From NCBI GenBank assembly GCA_018650465.1, contig JABIFY010000111.1, forward strand, positions 1-35,892: a DNA stretch of 35,892 bases, written 5' to 3'. This document shows positions 14,882 through 22,804 of the stretch, one piece after another. Position 1 is the first letter of the stretch. Every line of letters starts with the position of its first letter. The position numbers and the translations under genes were made by a program. Origin of the DNA: Alphaproteobacteria bacterium. Lineage in GTDB: Bacteria; Pseudomonadota; Alphaproteobacteria; UBA2966. A model generated the notes under the pieces. That model searched no databases. It was not told where the DNA came from and worked only from the letters and a program-made list of their open reading frames with translations.

Positions 14882-15862
14882 TTAATTTGGGCGTACGAGT
14901 ATTTTGCCGTTGCGGCCTTCACGGGCTGCATGTGCAAGAGCGTCCTTGATGTCGGCAATATCGTAGCTGGCTTCGACACTGACGGACAGGCTGCCGTCGG
15001 ATACCTGGCTAGACAATTCGCCATAGAGCTTTTCCGCGTCGCTTCTGGACATGCTGCCCAGGTCTTTGGCCAGCCAGAAACCGGTCAGGTCGATGCCTTT
15101 GAACACGACCTGGTCGGGCATGATTTTGCAAGGCTCGCCACTGAGCATACCGTAATTCACCAGCTTTGCATTTTCACCCAGGCATTCAGCGACACGTAGC
15201 GATGTATCACCGGCAACCGCATCAATGCCGAGGCGGATATTGCCATTGTCGGTGGCCGCAGCCACACGTTCAGTCAGGCCATCGCCATCCAGCACAAGGA
15301 CATCTGCCCCCATGGCCGTCAGGGGGGCAATCAGCTCTTCCCGCCGCACGACGTTTACAGTTTTAACGCCCATGGATTTGGCGAGGCGGATGACGGAGTT
15401 TCCGACGCCGGAATTCGCTGCATCCTGGATCACCCAGTCACCGGGCTTCAAATCAATATAATTGCGCAGCATCAACAAAGCCGTGGCCGGGTTCACTTTC
15501 AGCATGGCTTGTTGCAGCACGTCACCATCCGGCGCGACCTTGATAACTTCGCTTGCCTTGGCAACACGCTTTTGCACCCAGTTTTCGCGGGTCAGCATGA
15601 TCACGCGATCACCCACCACGATATCGGAAACAGCACTGCCAACAGCGCGGACCGTGCCCACACCTTCGGCCCCTGGAGTAGCGGGCAGGGGTGGCTTGAT
15701 GGCGTACTTGCCTTCAATGGTCAAAAGATCAGCCGGATTAATGGGAAAGGCGGCAATATCAACGATTACTTCGTCGGAGGCAGGTCCTTGTGGGTCGGCG
15801 ACTTCGACGCAGGCAGACACGTCGTGGGCCGGGCCGAAGCGATCAAACTGGACAATTTTCAT
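14882..15862 (-). CDS. zinc-independent MDR oxidoreductase, trans-2-enoyl-CoA reductase (MECR/ETR)-like
   Basis: A 326-residue medium-chain dehydrogenase/reductase without the zinc ligands of alcohol dehydrogenases. The N-terminal domain has Ile-Asn-Pro-Ala-Asp-Leu-Leu-Thr-Ile-Glu-Gly-Lys-Tyr; this Tyr region matches the catalytic Tyr of mitochondrial enoyl reductases. The cofactor-binding part has Asp-Ala-Ala-Asn-Ser-Gly-Val-Gly-Asn-Ser-Val-Ile, and Asn-Val-Val-Arg-Arg fits NADPH preference. The likely reaction is reduction of an alpha,beta-unsaturated acid or acyl thioester. The ATG at 15862 has AGGAATG upstream. It lies 17 nt after an Ldh-family gene in the same operon. Confidence 0.88.
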   Translation of the reverse strand: MKIVQFDRFGPAHDVSACVEVADPQGPASDEVIVDIAAFPINPADLLTIEGKYAIKPPLPATPGAEGVGTVRAVGSAVSDIVVGDRVIMLTRENWVQKRVAKASEVIKVAPDGDVLQQAMLKVNPATALLMLRNYIDLKPGDWVIQDAANSGVGNSVIRLAKSMGVKTVNVVRREELIAPLTAMGADVLVLDGDGLTERVAAATDNGNIRLGIDAVAGDTSLRVAECLGENAKLVNYGMLSGEPCKIMPDQVVFKGIDLTGFWLAKDLGSMSRSDAEKLYGELSSQVSDGSLSVSVEASYDIADIKDALAHAAREGRNGKILVRPN

Positions 15863-15879
15863 TTGGTATTCATTCCTGA

Positions 15880-16971
15880 TCAGGCAGCCGCCAGGGCTGC
15901 GTTAAGGTCGTCGTCACCAAGACCGACATTCCGGGCGGCTTCCATGATCGAGGCCCAGGTTTCATCGGGCAATTCGATCCCGTTTGCGCCGCGATCCTTG
16001 CGTTTGGCTTGCTCGGGTTCACCCGGCATTAACACCGGCTGGTCCGGGTCTGCCGGTTTGGTGTCGGAAAAGAATTCCAGATACTGACGAACTTCAGCCG
16101 AGAAAGCGTCTGCGGAGCCAAATTGTTCGATGGACAAATAAATCGACAACATACCGTTCTGAATTTTCGGCTTGTCAGGCCCGGCACAGCCACCACCCGT
16201 CAGGGCACCGGCGAGGATTTCACACATCAGCGCCAGACCTGATCCCTTGTGATCGCCCATGGCCCGAATGGCCCCTTCGCCCGCACGATTGTCATAGGCT
16301 CTGATGGCATCACCTTCACCATAGAGAGCTTTGGGGTCACCAGTGACCACGCCATCTGGCCCGACAAGAGCGTTATCGGGCAGGGCCTTGCCGCCTTTCG
16401 AGGCCACCAGCACCTTGCCTTCAGCCACGATGGAGGTGGCGAAATCCAGAATCAACGGCGGCTCGTCGCCGCGCGGGACACCAATGGTCACCGGGTTGGT
16501 CGACATACGCCGTTCAATGCCGCCAAATGGGGCCACCAGCAAACTGCCCGCCACATTGACAAAATGAAGGGAGATCAATCCGGCATCAACCGCCATTTCA
16601 GCCCAATCGCCGATGCGGCCCAGGTGACCGGCATTGCGCAAGCCAATGATGCCAACGCCATGTTCCTTTGCTTTGTCGATGCCGTATTGCACAGCCTGTT
16701 CGCCAACGGACTGGCCGAATCCATTATGACCATCCAGCACAGCAATGGTGCCATTGTCCGAGACAACAGAAACGTTCTGGCCTCTGACCAGCGTCCCGTC
16801 CAGCAGCCAGTTTACATATCTGGGCACGCGGATGACGCCGTGGCTGTCATGCCCTGTCAGATTGGCGCTAACGAGGCGACGACCAATCCGTTCGCTTTCT
16901 TCCGCGCTGACGCCGTTCTTTTCAAAGATTTTGGCAACAAACAAACTGAGTGATTTTGCTGGAATTATCAC
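15880..16971 (-). CDS. Ldh-family malate/(sulfo)lactate-type dehydrogenase
   Basis: A 363-residue Ldh_2-family NAD(P)-dependent dehydrogenase. It has Leu-Thr-Gly-His-Asp-Ser-His-Gly with Arg-Val-Pro-Arg-Tyr just after, Asn-Ala-Gly-His-Leu-Gly-Arg-Ile-Gly (catalytic His), Thr-Asn-Pro-Val-Thr-Ile-Gly-Val-Pro and Gly-Asp-His-Lys-Gly-Ser-Gly-Leu-Ala-Leu. The family oxidises or reduces 2-hydroxy acids such as malate, L-lactate, ureidoglycolate and sulfolactate; the substrate is not decided. The start is GTG at 16971 with AGGGGA 6-7 nt upstream. It heads an operon with the MDR and NTF2-like genes, and diverges from the 17107 dehydrogenase across a region with a GntR-type site. Confidence 0.9.
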   Translation of the reverse strand: MIIPAKSLSLFVAKIFEKNGVSAEESERIGRRLVSANLTGHDSHGVIRVPRYVNWLLDGTLVRGQNVSVVSDNGTIAVLDGHNGFGQSVGEQAVQYGIDKAKEHGVGIIGLRNAGHLGRIGDWAEMAVDAGLISLHFVNVAGSLLVAPFGGIERRMSTNPVTIGVPRGDEPPLILDFATSIVAEGKVLVASKGGKALPDNALVGPDGVVTGDPKALYGEGDAIRAYDNRAGEGAIRAMGDHKGSGLALMCEILAGALTGGGCAGPDKPKIQNGMLSIYLSIEQFGSADAFSAEVRQYLEFFSDTKPADPDQPVLMPGEPEQAKRKDRGANGIELPDETWASIMEAARNVGLGDDDLNAALAAA

Positions 16972-17027
16972 GGTTTTCCCCTGTTTTATCTGGTGCGACT
17001 GTGACGACAGCCGACTTTTATTTTATA

Positions 17028-17038
17028 TTGTATGACAA
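17028..17038. promoter_or_regulatory. FadR-subfamily GntR-type operator in a divergent promoter
   Basis: TTGTATGACAA is a TTGT-ATG-ACAA dyad that fits the FadR/FCD-type GntR consensus TNGTNNNACNA exactly. It lies between the Ldh gene (start 16971, minus) and the beta-hydroxyacid dehydrogenase gene (start 17107, plus). The 13-mer TATATTGTATGAC containing it (17024-17036) recurs upstream of dctP (32645-32657, opposite strand). Confidence 0.55.
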
Positions 17039-17106
17039 ATTAGCCCGGCATCTGGCATTAGCCAAGCAGCCAGAGCCAATCAAAGAACATTCTGGGGAGA
17101 CAATCT

Positions 17107-18006
17107 GTGAAAATCGGTTTTATTGGACTTGGCTTGATGGGGCAGCCCATGGCCGGACATTTGTTGAAAGCCGGGTACGAGTTACATGTTCACGACGTCG
17201 TGGCAGCCTCAAAGCAGGCCCTTGTTGATCTGGGCGCTGTCGAATGTATCGATAACAAGGCTGTGGCCGAAGCGTCGGATATTATTATCACCATGGTGCC
17301 GGACACACCGGATGTCCAAGCGGCATTGTTCTCAGACGATGGCGTCGCTGCAGGTTTGTCGCCGGGCAAGATCGTGGTGGACATGAGTTCGATTTCTCCA
17401 ACCGCGACGACCGGATTTGCGGAACGTATCGAAGCCTTGGGTTGTTTCTATCTTGATGCCCCGGTTTCAGGCGGGCCCTTCGGGGCCATCAATGCGGCGC
17501 TGACGATCATGGTTGGCGGGCCGCAGGAGACCTTTGACAAGGTGCTGCCGGTATTTGAGGCCATGGGTAAAACCGTGACCCTGATCGGGAACCGCAACGG
17601 CGATGGCCAGGTGGCGAAGGTGGCCAATCAGATCATTGTTGGCATTACCGTGGAAGCTGTGGCCGAGGCCTTGCTGTTTGCCTCCAAAGCCGGGGCCGAT
17701 CCGCAAATTGTGCGCCAGGCCTTGATGGGTGGTGCCGCCAATTCGATCATCCTGGAAAACCATGGCGGGCGCATGCTGGATCGAAATTTCGAGCCTGGCT
17801 TCCGGGCGGAACTGCAACAGAAAGACCTGAACCTGGCCATGCAGTCGGCCCGCGAGTTGGGTCTGTTCCTGCCTGCGGCCTCAGCGGCACACGATATGTA
17901 CAACGCCACCCGTGCCAACGGCATGGACAAGGACGATCATACATCGGTGCTGCGGGTTCTCGAATCCATGGCCAATCATCAGACAAGTGACGGAAAAAAA
18001 TCATGA
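17107..18006 (+). CDS. 2-hydroxy-3-oxopropionate reductase / L-threonate dehydrogenase-like beta-hydroxyacid dehydrogenase
   Basis: A 299-residue enzyme of the same superfamily as tartronate semialdehyde reductase (GarR/GlxR) and L-threonate 2-dehydrogenase (LtnD). GLGLMG is at 7-12, Asp-Ala-Pro-Val-Ser-Gly-Gly at 117-123, and the catalytic Lys is K171 in Gly-Gln-Val-Ala-Lys-Val-Ala-Asn. The start is GTG at 17107, preceded by GGGGAGA 7-8 nt away. Its stop overlaps the pdxA2 start as ATGA, so the two are translationally coupled. Coupling to PdxA2 points to four-carbon sugar acids as substrates (inference). A paralogue lies at 5967. Confidence 0.92.
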   Translation: MKIGFIGLGLMGQPMAGHLLKAGYELHVHDVVAASKQALVDLGAVECIDNKAVAEASDIIITMVPDTPDVQAALFSDDGVAAGLSPGKIVVDMSSISPTATTGFAERIEALGCFYLDAPVSGGPFGAINAALTIMVGGPQETFDKVLPVFEAMGKTVTLIGNRNGDGQVAKVANQIIVGITVEAVAEALLFASKAGADPQIVRQALMGGAANSIILENHGGRMLDRNFEPGFRAELQQKDLNLAMQSARELGLFLPAASAAHDMYNATRANGMDKDDHTSVLRVLESMANHQTSDGKKS

Positions 18007-19007
18007 CTTCGAATAACCAGCCGACGCTGGGATTGGTGCTGGGGGATCGAAACGGCATCGGGCCCGAAATTGCCGCGAAACTGTTGGCCGAGGGTGCGGG
18101 AGATACAGCCCGCGCGGTTGTTATCGGTGATCCACATGTGCTGGCACGTGGCTGTGAAATTGCGGGTGTGACCTTGCAGACCACAACAATCGCAGGTCCT
18201 GGCGAGATTAGAAGCGAGATTTCCAGCGCTGACGGCATCACCATCCTGCCCCACGGCACCAGCAGCGATCAGTTCACGCCTGGCGAAGTCAGTGGTGCCG
18301 CTGGGACTGAATGCCTTGATAACCTCGCCTTTGCCGCCAAGCTGGCGGCCACTGGTGTGCTTGATGGCATGGTCTTCGCGCCTTTGAACAAGGCATCCCT
18401 GCATGCCGGTGGTATGCAGCATGAAGACGAAACCCGGTATTTACAGGATGTCCTGGGCTATGGCGGGGCCGTTGGTGAGCTCAATGTTTCCAACGGTCTG
18501 TGGACCAGCCGGGTGACCAGTCATGTGCCCCTGAAAGATGTCTCGGGATATATCAACGAAGCAACAATCGTCGAAGCTGTTGAATTGTTGCACAAGGCTG
18601 TTCAGGCCTCAGGTGTGACAAGCCCCAGGTTGGGTTTGTGCGCCCTTAATCCGCATGCCGGTGATGGCGGTAATTTTGGCCGTGAGGAAATCGAGGTGCT
18701 TGAACCGGCCATCAAGGTTATTCAGTCACGTGGTATGGACGTGACCGGACCGTGGCCCAGTGACACGGTTTTTGTGCGGGCCCAAAAGGGTGAATTTGAC
18801 GGTGTGGTCACGATGTATCATGACCAGGGGCAAATCGCCATGAAGCTGATGGGCTTCTCCACGGGTGTCACAGTCGCGGGTGGCTTGCCCATTCCTGTGA
18901 CCACCTGCGCCCACGGCACTGCCTTTGATATTGCCGGGCAAGGTATTGCCGGAACAGGTTCAATTGCGGCTGCCTGGGACCTCTGTGCCCGCATGGCGAT
19001 AGCGTAA
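18003..19007 (+). CDS. pdxA2: PdxA2-type 4-hydroxythreonine/tetronate 4-phosphate dehydrogenase
   Basis: A 334-residue PdxA-family NAD- and metal-dependent decarboxylating dehydrogenase. The metal-binding and active-site segments are visible: Pro-Leu-Asn-Lys-Ala-Ser-Leu-His-Ala-Gly-Gly, Asn-Pro-His-Ala-Gly-Asp-Gly-Gly, and Tyr-His-Asp-Gln-Gly-Gln-Ile-Ala. In catabolic clusters PdxA2 oxidises D-threonate or D-erythronate 4-phosphate to a 3-keto acid that loses CO2 to give dihydroxyacetone phosphate. The DUF1537 kinase that makes such phosphates is encoded close by at 20156. No other vitamin B6 genes are present, so catabolism is preferred over pyridoxal synthesis. It faces the old yellow enzyme gene with a 10-bp gap between the stops. 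Confidence 0.9.
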   Translation: MTSNNQPTLGLVLGDRNGIGPEIAAKLLAEGAGDTARAVVIGDPHVLARGCEIAGVTLQTTTIAGPGEIRSEISSADGITILPHGTSSDQFTPGEVSGAAGTECLDNLAFAAKLAATGVLDGMVFAPLNKASLHAGGMQHEDETRYLQDVLGYGGAVGELNVSNGLWTSRVTSHVPLKDVSGYINEATIVEAVELLHKAVQASGVTSPRLGLCALNPHAGDGGNFGREEIEVLEPAIKVIQSRGMDVTGPWPSDTVFVRAQKGEFDGVVTMYHDQGQIAMKLMGFSTGVTVAGGLPIPVTTCAHGTAFDIAGQGIAGTGSIAAAWDLCARMAIA

Positions 19008-19017
19008 TACTGGACGT

Positions 19018-20142
19018 TTATTCGGCGGCCTTGCGCCTGCTTTCAAAAGCGTTGGGCCAGGTCTTGGGCAGGCTGCGCTGATATTGCGGTGGGTAGTCGA
19101 TCTCAACGCCCAGGGCTTCGGCGGCATGCCAGGGAAAGCGCGGGTCGTACAACATGCCGCGCGCCATGGCGACCATATCGGCCCGTCCATCGGCAATCAC
19201 AGATTCAGCGAAATGCGGATCATTGATGTAGCCGACGCCAATGGTTGGCATGCCGACTTCTGCCTTGATGCGTTCGGCGGCAGGCAGTTGGTATCCAGGT
19301 GTGCCGGGTCCCACAGGCGGGCGTTCTGGTGAATTTCCGCCACTTGAAAGATGCACCATGTCACAGCCAGCGTCTTTCAGGGCGCGGGCAAATTCGACGG
19401 AATCATCGACCGACCAGCCTTCTTCTACCCAGTCCGTGCCATTGAAGCGGACACATAAAACCCGGTCTTCAGGCCAGATTTTGCGCACCGCTGCAACGAC
19501 CTCAAGGGCAAAACGCATACGATTTTCCAGCGATCCGCCATAGTTGTCGTCGCGCTTGTTGGCCAAGGGGGACAAAAAGGAACTGAGCAAATAGCCATGT
19601 GCCGCGTGCAGTTCAAGAACATCAAAGCCCAAGCGTTTGGCACGAATGGCGGAAGCAACAAAAGCGTCCCGCACGTCATTGATATCCGCCAGCGACATTT
19701 GTGTTGGTGTTGTCCAATCCGGCGTGAATGGAATGGCCGACGGGCCAATGGTTTGCCAGCCACTGTCTTCGTCGGGTGAAATAGAGGTGCTGCCATCCCA
19801 GGGCGCACGGGCCGATGCCTTGCGACCGGCGTGGCCCAGCTGGATACCCAGTTTGCCGTGACCGTGTTGGCGGCAGAAATTTATAATGCGACGGAAGGCT
19901 TCTTCCTGTTCGTCATTCCATAACCCGGGACAGCCCGGCGTAATTGGCGCCCGGGGCTCAACGCCCGTTGCTTCCACAAAAATCAGACCGGCGCCGGAAA
20001 CAGCGAAATTTCCCAAATGCATCAAATGCCAGTCACCCGGCACACCATCGACGCAGCTATATTGGCACATGGGGGCCACGACAAGGCGATTGTCAAAAGT
20101 GACCTCCCCAACCGTCAGAGGAGAGAATAGAGCACTGGTCAT
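19018..20142 (-). CDS. NADH:flavin oxidoreductase, YqjM-like old yellow enzyme
   Basis: A 374-residue FMN-binding TIM-barrel ene-reductase. YqjM-class hallmarks occur at the expected places: C26 and Y28 in Ala-Pro-Met-Cys-Gln-Tyr-Ser, Gln-Leu-Gly-His-Ala-Gly-Arg-Lys, and His-Ala-Ala-His-Gly-Tyr-Leu-Leu-Ser-Ser-Phe-Leu-Ser-Pro. Members reduce activated C=C bonds of enones or nitro compounds; the physiological substrate is unknown. The start at 20142 (ATG) has AGGAA 8 nt upstream; a longer version would overlap the kinase gene. It lies 13 nt after the DUF1537 kinase and is probably in its operon. Confidence 0.93.
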   Translation of the reverse strand: MTSALFSPLTVGEVTFDNRLVVAPMCQYSCVDGVPGDWHLMHLGNFAVSGAGLIFVEATGVEPRAPITPGCPGLWNDEQEEAFRRIINFCRQHGHGKLGIQLGHAGRKASARAPWDGSTSISPDEDSGWQTIGPSAIPFTPDWTTPTQMSLADINDVRDAFVASAIRAKRLGFDVLELHAAHGYLLSSFLSPLANKRDDNYGGSLENRMRFALEVVAAVRKIWPEDRVLCVRFNGTDWVEEGWSVDDSVEFARALKDAGCDMVHLSSGGNSPERPPVGPGTPGYQLPAAERIKAEVGMPTIGVGYINDPHFAESVIADGRADMVAMARGMLYDPRFPWHAAEALGVEIDYPPQYQRSLPKTWPNAFESRRKAAE

Positions 20143-20155
20143 GAATAAGTTCCTG

Positions 20156-21352
20156 TTAACGGGGCAGTAATTCGTCTGCCATTGAAGCGAAGATGGAAGA
20201 TTTGCTGAAGGCAGCGGGCTTGGCAATGTAGGTCAGGGGATGACCGTTGTACATTGTCTCGCCTCGTGGAAAACCGACCAGGTCCTGGGCGGCAATATCA
20301 AAGCCGGCTATGCCAAGGCGATCCAAAATCGACCAGGATGTGTCTCCACCTACCGTCACCAGATGGGCGATTGGTAATCTGTCCATCAAATGGTGCGTTG
20401 TTTCTGCGAGGTTTGAAGCGGCTTCACGGCGCGTTACCACGGTTGTTCCGCGAACGATCCGCATCACAATAATGGACTGGTCGAGTGAAGCGATATCCTC
20501 TTCCGAGAGGTTACCATTGGCTGCCTCAACAACCACAACACCCTGACGCGTGGACTTCAGCATTTGTATTTGACCACTGATTTCGGGTTGGGTTGAACCA
20601 ATGACAATCAGCAATGTTTTTCTGCCGGAAGAAGCAGTCTTTTGAGGCTTTTTTCGGGCGCGTATCGGGGGCACCAGAAATCGGGCGAAGGCATGTGCCA
20701 GACCAGCAGACCCAACTGGTAAAATCCGGTTTCCCTGGGCAATTATCCATCTGGCGATGCGGGTCAGATCTTCTTCCTGTGAAACATCTGGCAGATAGAC
20801 ACCGGCGGGCGGGTTTTCAGGCAACTTGTCAGTCGACAGACCATTAAAAATCAGGACATCATCGAAAGCATCCCGAACGGCTGATGGAATATCTCGCGGT
20901 GGCGGAGAGGGTTGCCTCGCAAAGCTGGTATCGCGCAACGGGATACCATCGACAAAAATACCGCCTTTGGAAACCGTCCTTTTCTGGGATGGGTGGGCCG
21001 ATATTATGACTGTCCGTTCGAGACCGAGCTCATTCAATATGGCCAATGTTTCCGGCAAAACCTGGCCTCGAAACGTTGAGTCTATTTTTTTCAGGATTAG
21101 TCTTGGATTTAACGCGGCCAGCTGGCGGGCGAGTGAGACAACAATTCCCGTACTTTCGCTTTGCGGCAAGTTGCGTGTCCCGGTATTAAAGGCAACAACA
21201 TCATAATTAGCGATATCCGCGTGTGACCAATTTGACACATCAGCAATTACCCGGGTTCTGAAACCCTGACGCGCGAAGGCGGTTGTACTGTCAGCAGCCC
21301 CTGTCAGGTCGTCCGCAATGATCAGAACTGTATGGTTGGACAATACGACCAC
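20156..21352 (-). CDS. DUF1537 four-carbon acid-sugar kinase family protein
   Basis: A 398-residue kinase of the OtnK/DtnK/DenK family. The N-terminal substrate domain opens with Ala-Asp-Asp-Leu-Thr-Gly-Ala-Ala-Asp (13-21) and has Lys-Lys-Ile-Asp-Ser-Thr-Phe-Arg-Gly. The C-terminal nucleotide domain has Gly-Gly-Asp-Thr-Ser. Members phosphorylate D-threonate, D-erythronate or 3-oxo-tetronates; PdxA2 encoded nearby would use the product. An oddity is that the usual Lys-x-Gly-Gly-Phe-Gly segment near the C terminus reads Lys-Pro-Ala-Ala-Phe-Ser, which may alter ATP binding. The start is uncertain: GTG at 21352 without a strong ribosome site. It lies 36 nt after the SDR gene, forming an SDR-kinase-OYE unit. 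Confidence 0.9.
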   Translation of the reverse strand: MVVLSNHTVLIIADDLTGAADSTTAFARQGFRTRVIADVSNWSHADIANYDVVAFNTGTRNLPQSESTGIVVSLARQLAALNPRLILKKIDSTFRGQVLPETLAILNELGLERTVIISAHPSQKRTVSKGGIFVDGIPLRDTSFARQPSPPPRDIPSAVRDAFDDVLIFNGLSTDKLPENPPAGVYLPDVSQEEDLTRIARWIIAQGNRILPVGSAGLAHAFARFLVPPIRARKKPQKTASSGRKTLLIVIGSTQPEISGQIQMLKSTRQGVVVVEAANGNLSEEDIASLDQSIIVMRIVRGTTVVTRREAASNLAETTHHLMDRLPIAHLVTVGGDTSWSILDRLGIAGFDIAAQDLVGFPRGETMYNGHPLTYIAKPAAFSKSSIFASMADELLPR

Positions 21353-21388
21353 GTGGAGACTACCAGTTCTGACAAGTGTTCATTTTAT

Positions 21389-22132
21389 TTAGCGACCGGG
21401 AACAGGCGTTATGTTGCCGCCGCCCAGATATTGTTCCGTCGGGGTCATCTCAATCAGGCCGACGTTAACTCGCCAGGGTGCGTCGGCGGCATACATGATG
21501 GCGTCGGATATGTCTTCCGGTTGCATGATGTTAAAACCCTTGGTGAATTTTGCCTTTGCTTCGTCGTCGTCAAAGGCGGTTTCGAAAAATTCAGTCTCAA
21601 TTCGGCCTGGGCAAATTTCGGTGACCCTGATCCCGGTGCCCGCCAGTTCAACCCGCAAATTCTGGCTCATCAAATGAACGGCACCCTTGCTGGCACCGTA
21701 AACCGCCGAGTTAACGGGATAAAGTCCGGCAACCGAGCCGATGTTAAAGATATGGCCGCGTTGGCGTTCCTTCATGCCACCCACGCAGGCCCGGACCACA
21801 TGCAAGGCCGCCAGGACATTCACCTGGATGGTGACGTCAATGTCAGCGGCGGGCGTTGTGGTAAAGTCTTCAAATCCGCGCCCAAGACCAGCATTATTGA
21901 TTAATATGTCGACATCCAGCGCGCCCAGGGTGTCATAAAGCGCCGCCTGATCCCGCAGATCAAGTACATGGGGAATACATCCAGTTTCAGCAGCCAAAGC
22001 ATCCAGCCGGTCCTGACGTCGAGCAACGGCATGAACTTTCTTGCCAGCGGCGCATAATGCCCGGACAACTGCCGCCCCGATTCCGCTGGAAGCCCCCGTT
22101 ACCAACGCTGTTTCATAGTCCTGTAACGCCAT
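21389..22132 (-). CDS. short-chain dehydrogenase/reductase (SDR), YdfG-like
   Basis: A 247-residue classical SDR. The NAD(P) motif Thr-Gly-Ala-Ser-Ser-Gly-Ile-Gly is at 12-19, Arg residues at 38-39 favour NADP(H), Asn-Asn-Ala-Gly is at 79-82, and the catalytic set is S133, Y145 and K149. It resembles the YdfG/serine 3-dehydrogenase group, which acts on 3-hydroxy acids, but the substrate is not proven. The ATG at 22132 has AAGGTG 8 nt upstream. It heads the minus unit with the DUF1537 kinase and old yellow enzyme, and diverges from the MarR-efflux operon. Confidence 0.92.
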   Translation of the reverse strand: MALQDYETALVTGASSGIGAAVVRALCAAGKKVHAVARRQDRLDALAAETGCIPHVLDLRDQAALYDTLGALDVDILINNAGLGRGFEDFTTTPAADIDVTIQVNVLAALHVVRACVGGMKERQRGHIFNIGSVAGLYPVNSAVYGASKGAVHLMSQNLRVELAGTGIRVTEICPGRIETEFFETAFDDDEAKAKFTKGFNIMQPEDISDAIMYAADAPWRVNVGLIEMTPTEQYLGGGNITPVPGR

Positions 22133-22261
22133 CTATCTGCACCTTGTTTCGGTATTTCGTTCGAACTTGATCATAATGCCGTGCCAGCCCTTTTCAGGGA
22201 AGCCAGGGAAGGCCAGTTTTCTGCTGTCAAAGCCCCCTGGAACCCTGAACAGCCGAATTAG

Positions 22262-22284
22262 ATAATAGTTGTCTTGCTTATTAT
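22262..22284. promoter_or_regulatory. candidate MarR operator
   Basis: ATAATA (22262-22267) and TATTAT (22279-22284) form a dyad with an 11-bp spacer in an AT-rich patch about 50 nt before the MarR start, between the SDR and MarR genes. MarR-family proteins usually bind such dyads of about 20 bp in their own promoters. The assignment is by position and symmetry only. Confidence 0.4.
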
Positions 22285-22333
22285 ATTCATGGTGACTAAA
22301 TTATTTGTTCCTGAAACGGGTAATTTGGTCAGC

Positions 22334-22804
22334 ATGGAAGACGACAAGCAGAATTTTGGCATTTTGCTGCACGATGTTGCGCGTATGATGCGTGTTGGCT
22401 ATGACCGGCGCATGAAACCGCTTGGTTTGACGCGGTCGCAGTGGTGGGTTTTGAACCGTCTCTATTTTCTTGAAGGCGCCTGGCAGTCCGAACTGGCGTC
22501 CGAACTGGATATTGAAAAGGCGACGCTTGGCCGATTGTTGGATCGCCTGGAAGACAAGGGCTGGGTAGTTCGAAAACCCGATCCAAAAGACCGCAGAGCC
22601 AAACGGGTTTACCTGACAGAAAATGTTGAGCCCACTATGCGGATCATGCGTGATCAAGCGGCTGATACAAATGCCGAGGCGCTGGCAAGCTTAAGCCTGG
22701 ATGAAAAAGAAAAAATGATTGAGTTATTGCTCAAGGTGCGGGGCGATCTGGCGCATTTATATGCCCCTGTGTACGCACCTGGTGGAAAATCTGACCATGA
22801 CTGA
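22334..22804 (+). CDS. MarR-family transcriptional regulator
   Basis: A 156-residue winged-helix repressor. The recognition part is Trp-Gln-Ser-Glu-Leu-Ala-Ser-Glu-Leu-Asp-Ile-Glu-Lys-Ala-Thr-Leu-Gly-Arg, followed by Leu-Leu-Asp-Arg-Leu-Glu and the wing with Asp-Pro-Lys-Asp-Arg-Arg-Ala-Lys, the classic MarR signature. The ATG at 22334 is chosen because homologues begin near here; an ATG at 22289 is possible but lies next to the putative operator. The end overlaps the EmrA-like gene by 8 bp. It probably represses the EmrAB-type pump in response to a toxic small molecule, as in EmrR systems. Confidence 0.9.
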   Translation: MEDDKQNFGILLHDVARMMRVGYDRRMKPLGLTRSQWWVLNRLYFLEGAWQSELASELDIEKATLGRLLDRLEDKGWVVRKPDPKDRRAKRVYLTENVEPTMRIMRDQAADTNAEALASLSLDEKEKMIELLLKVRGDLAHLYAPVYAPGGKSDHD

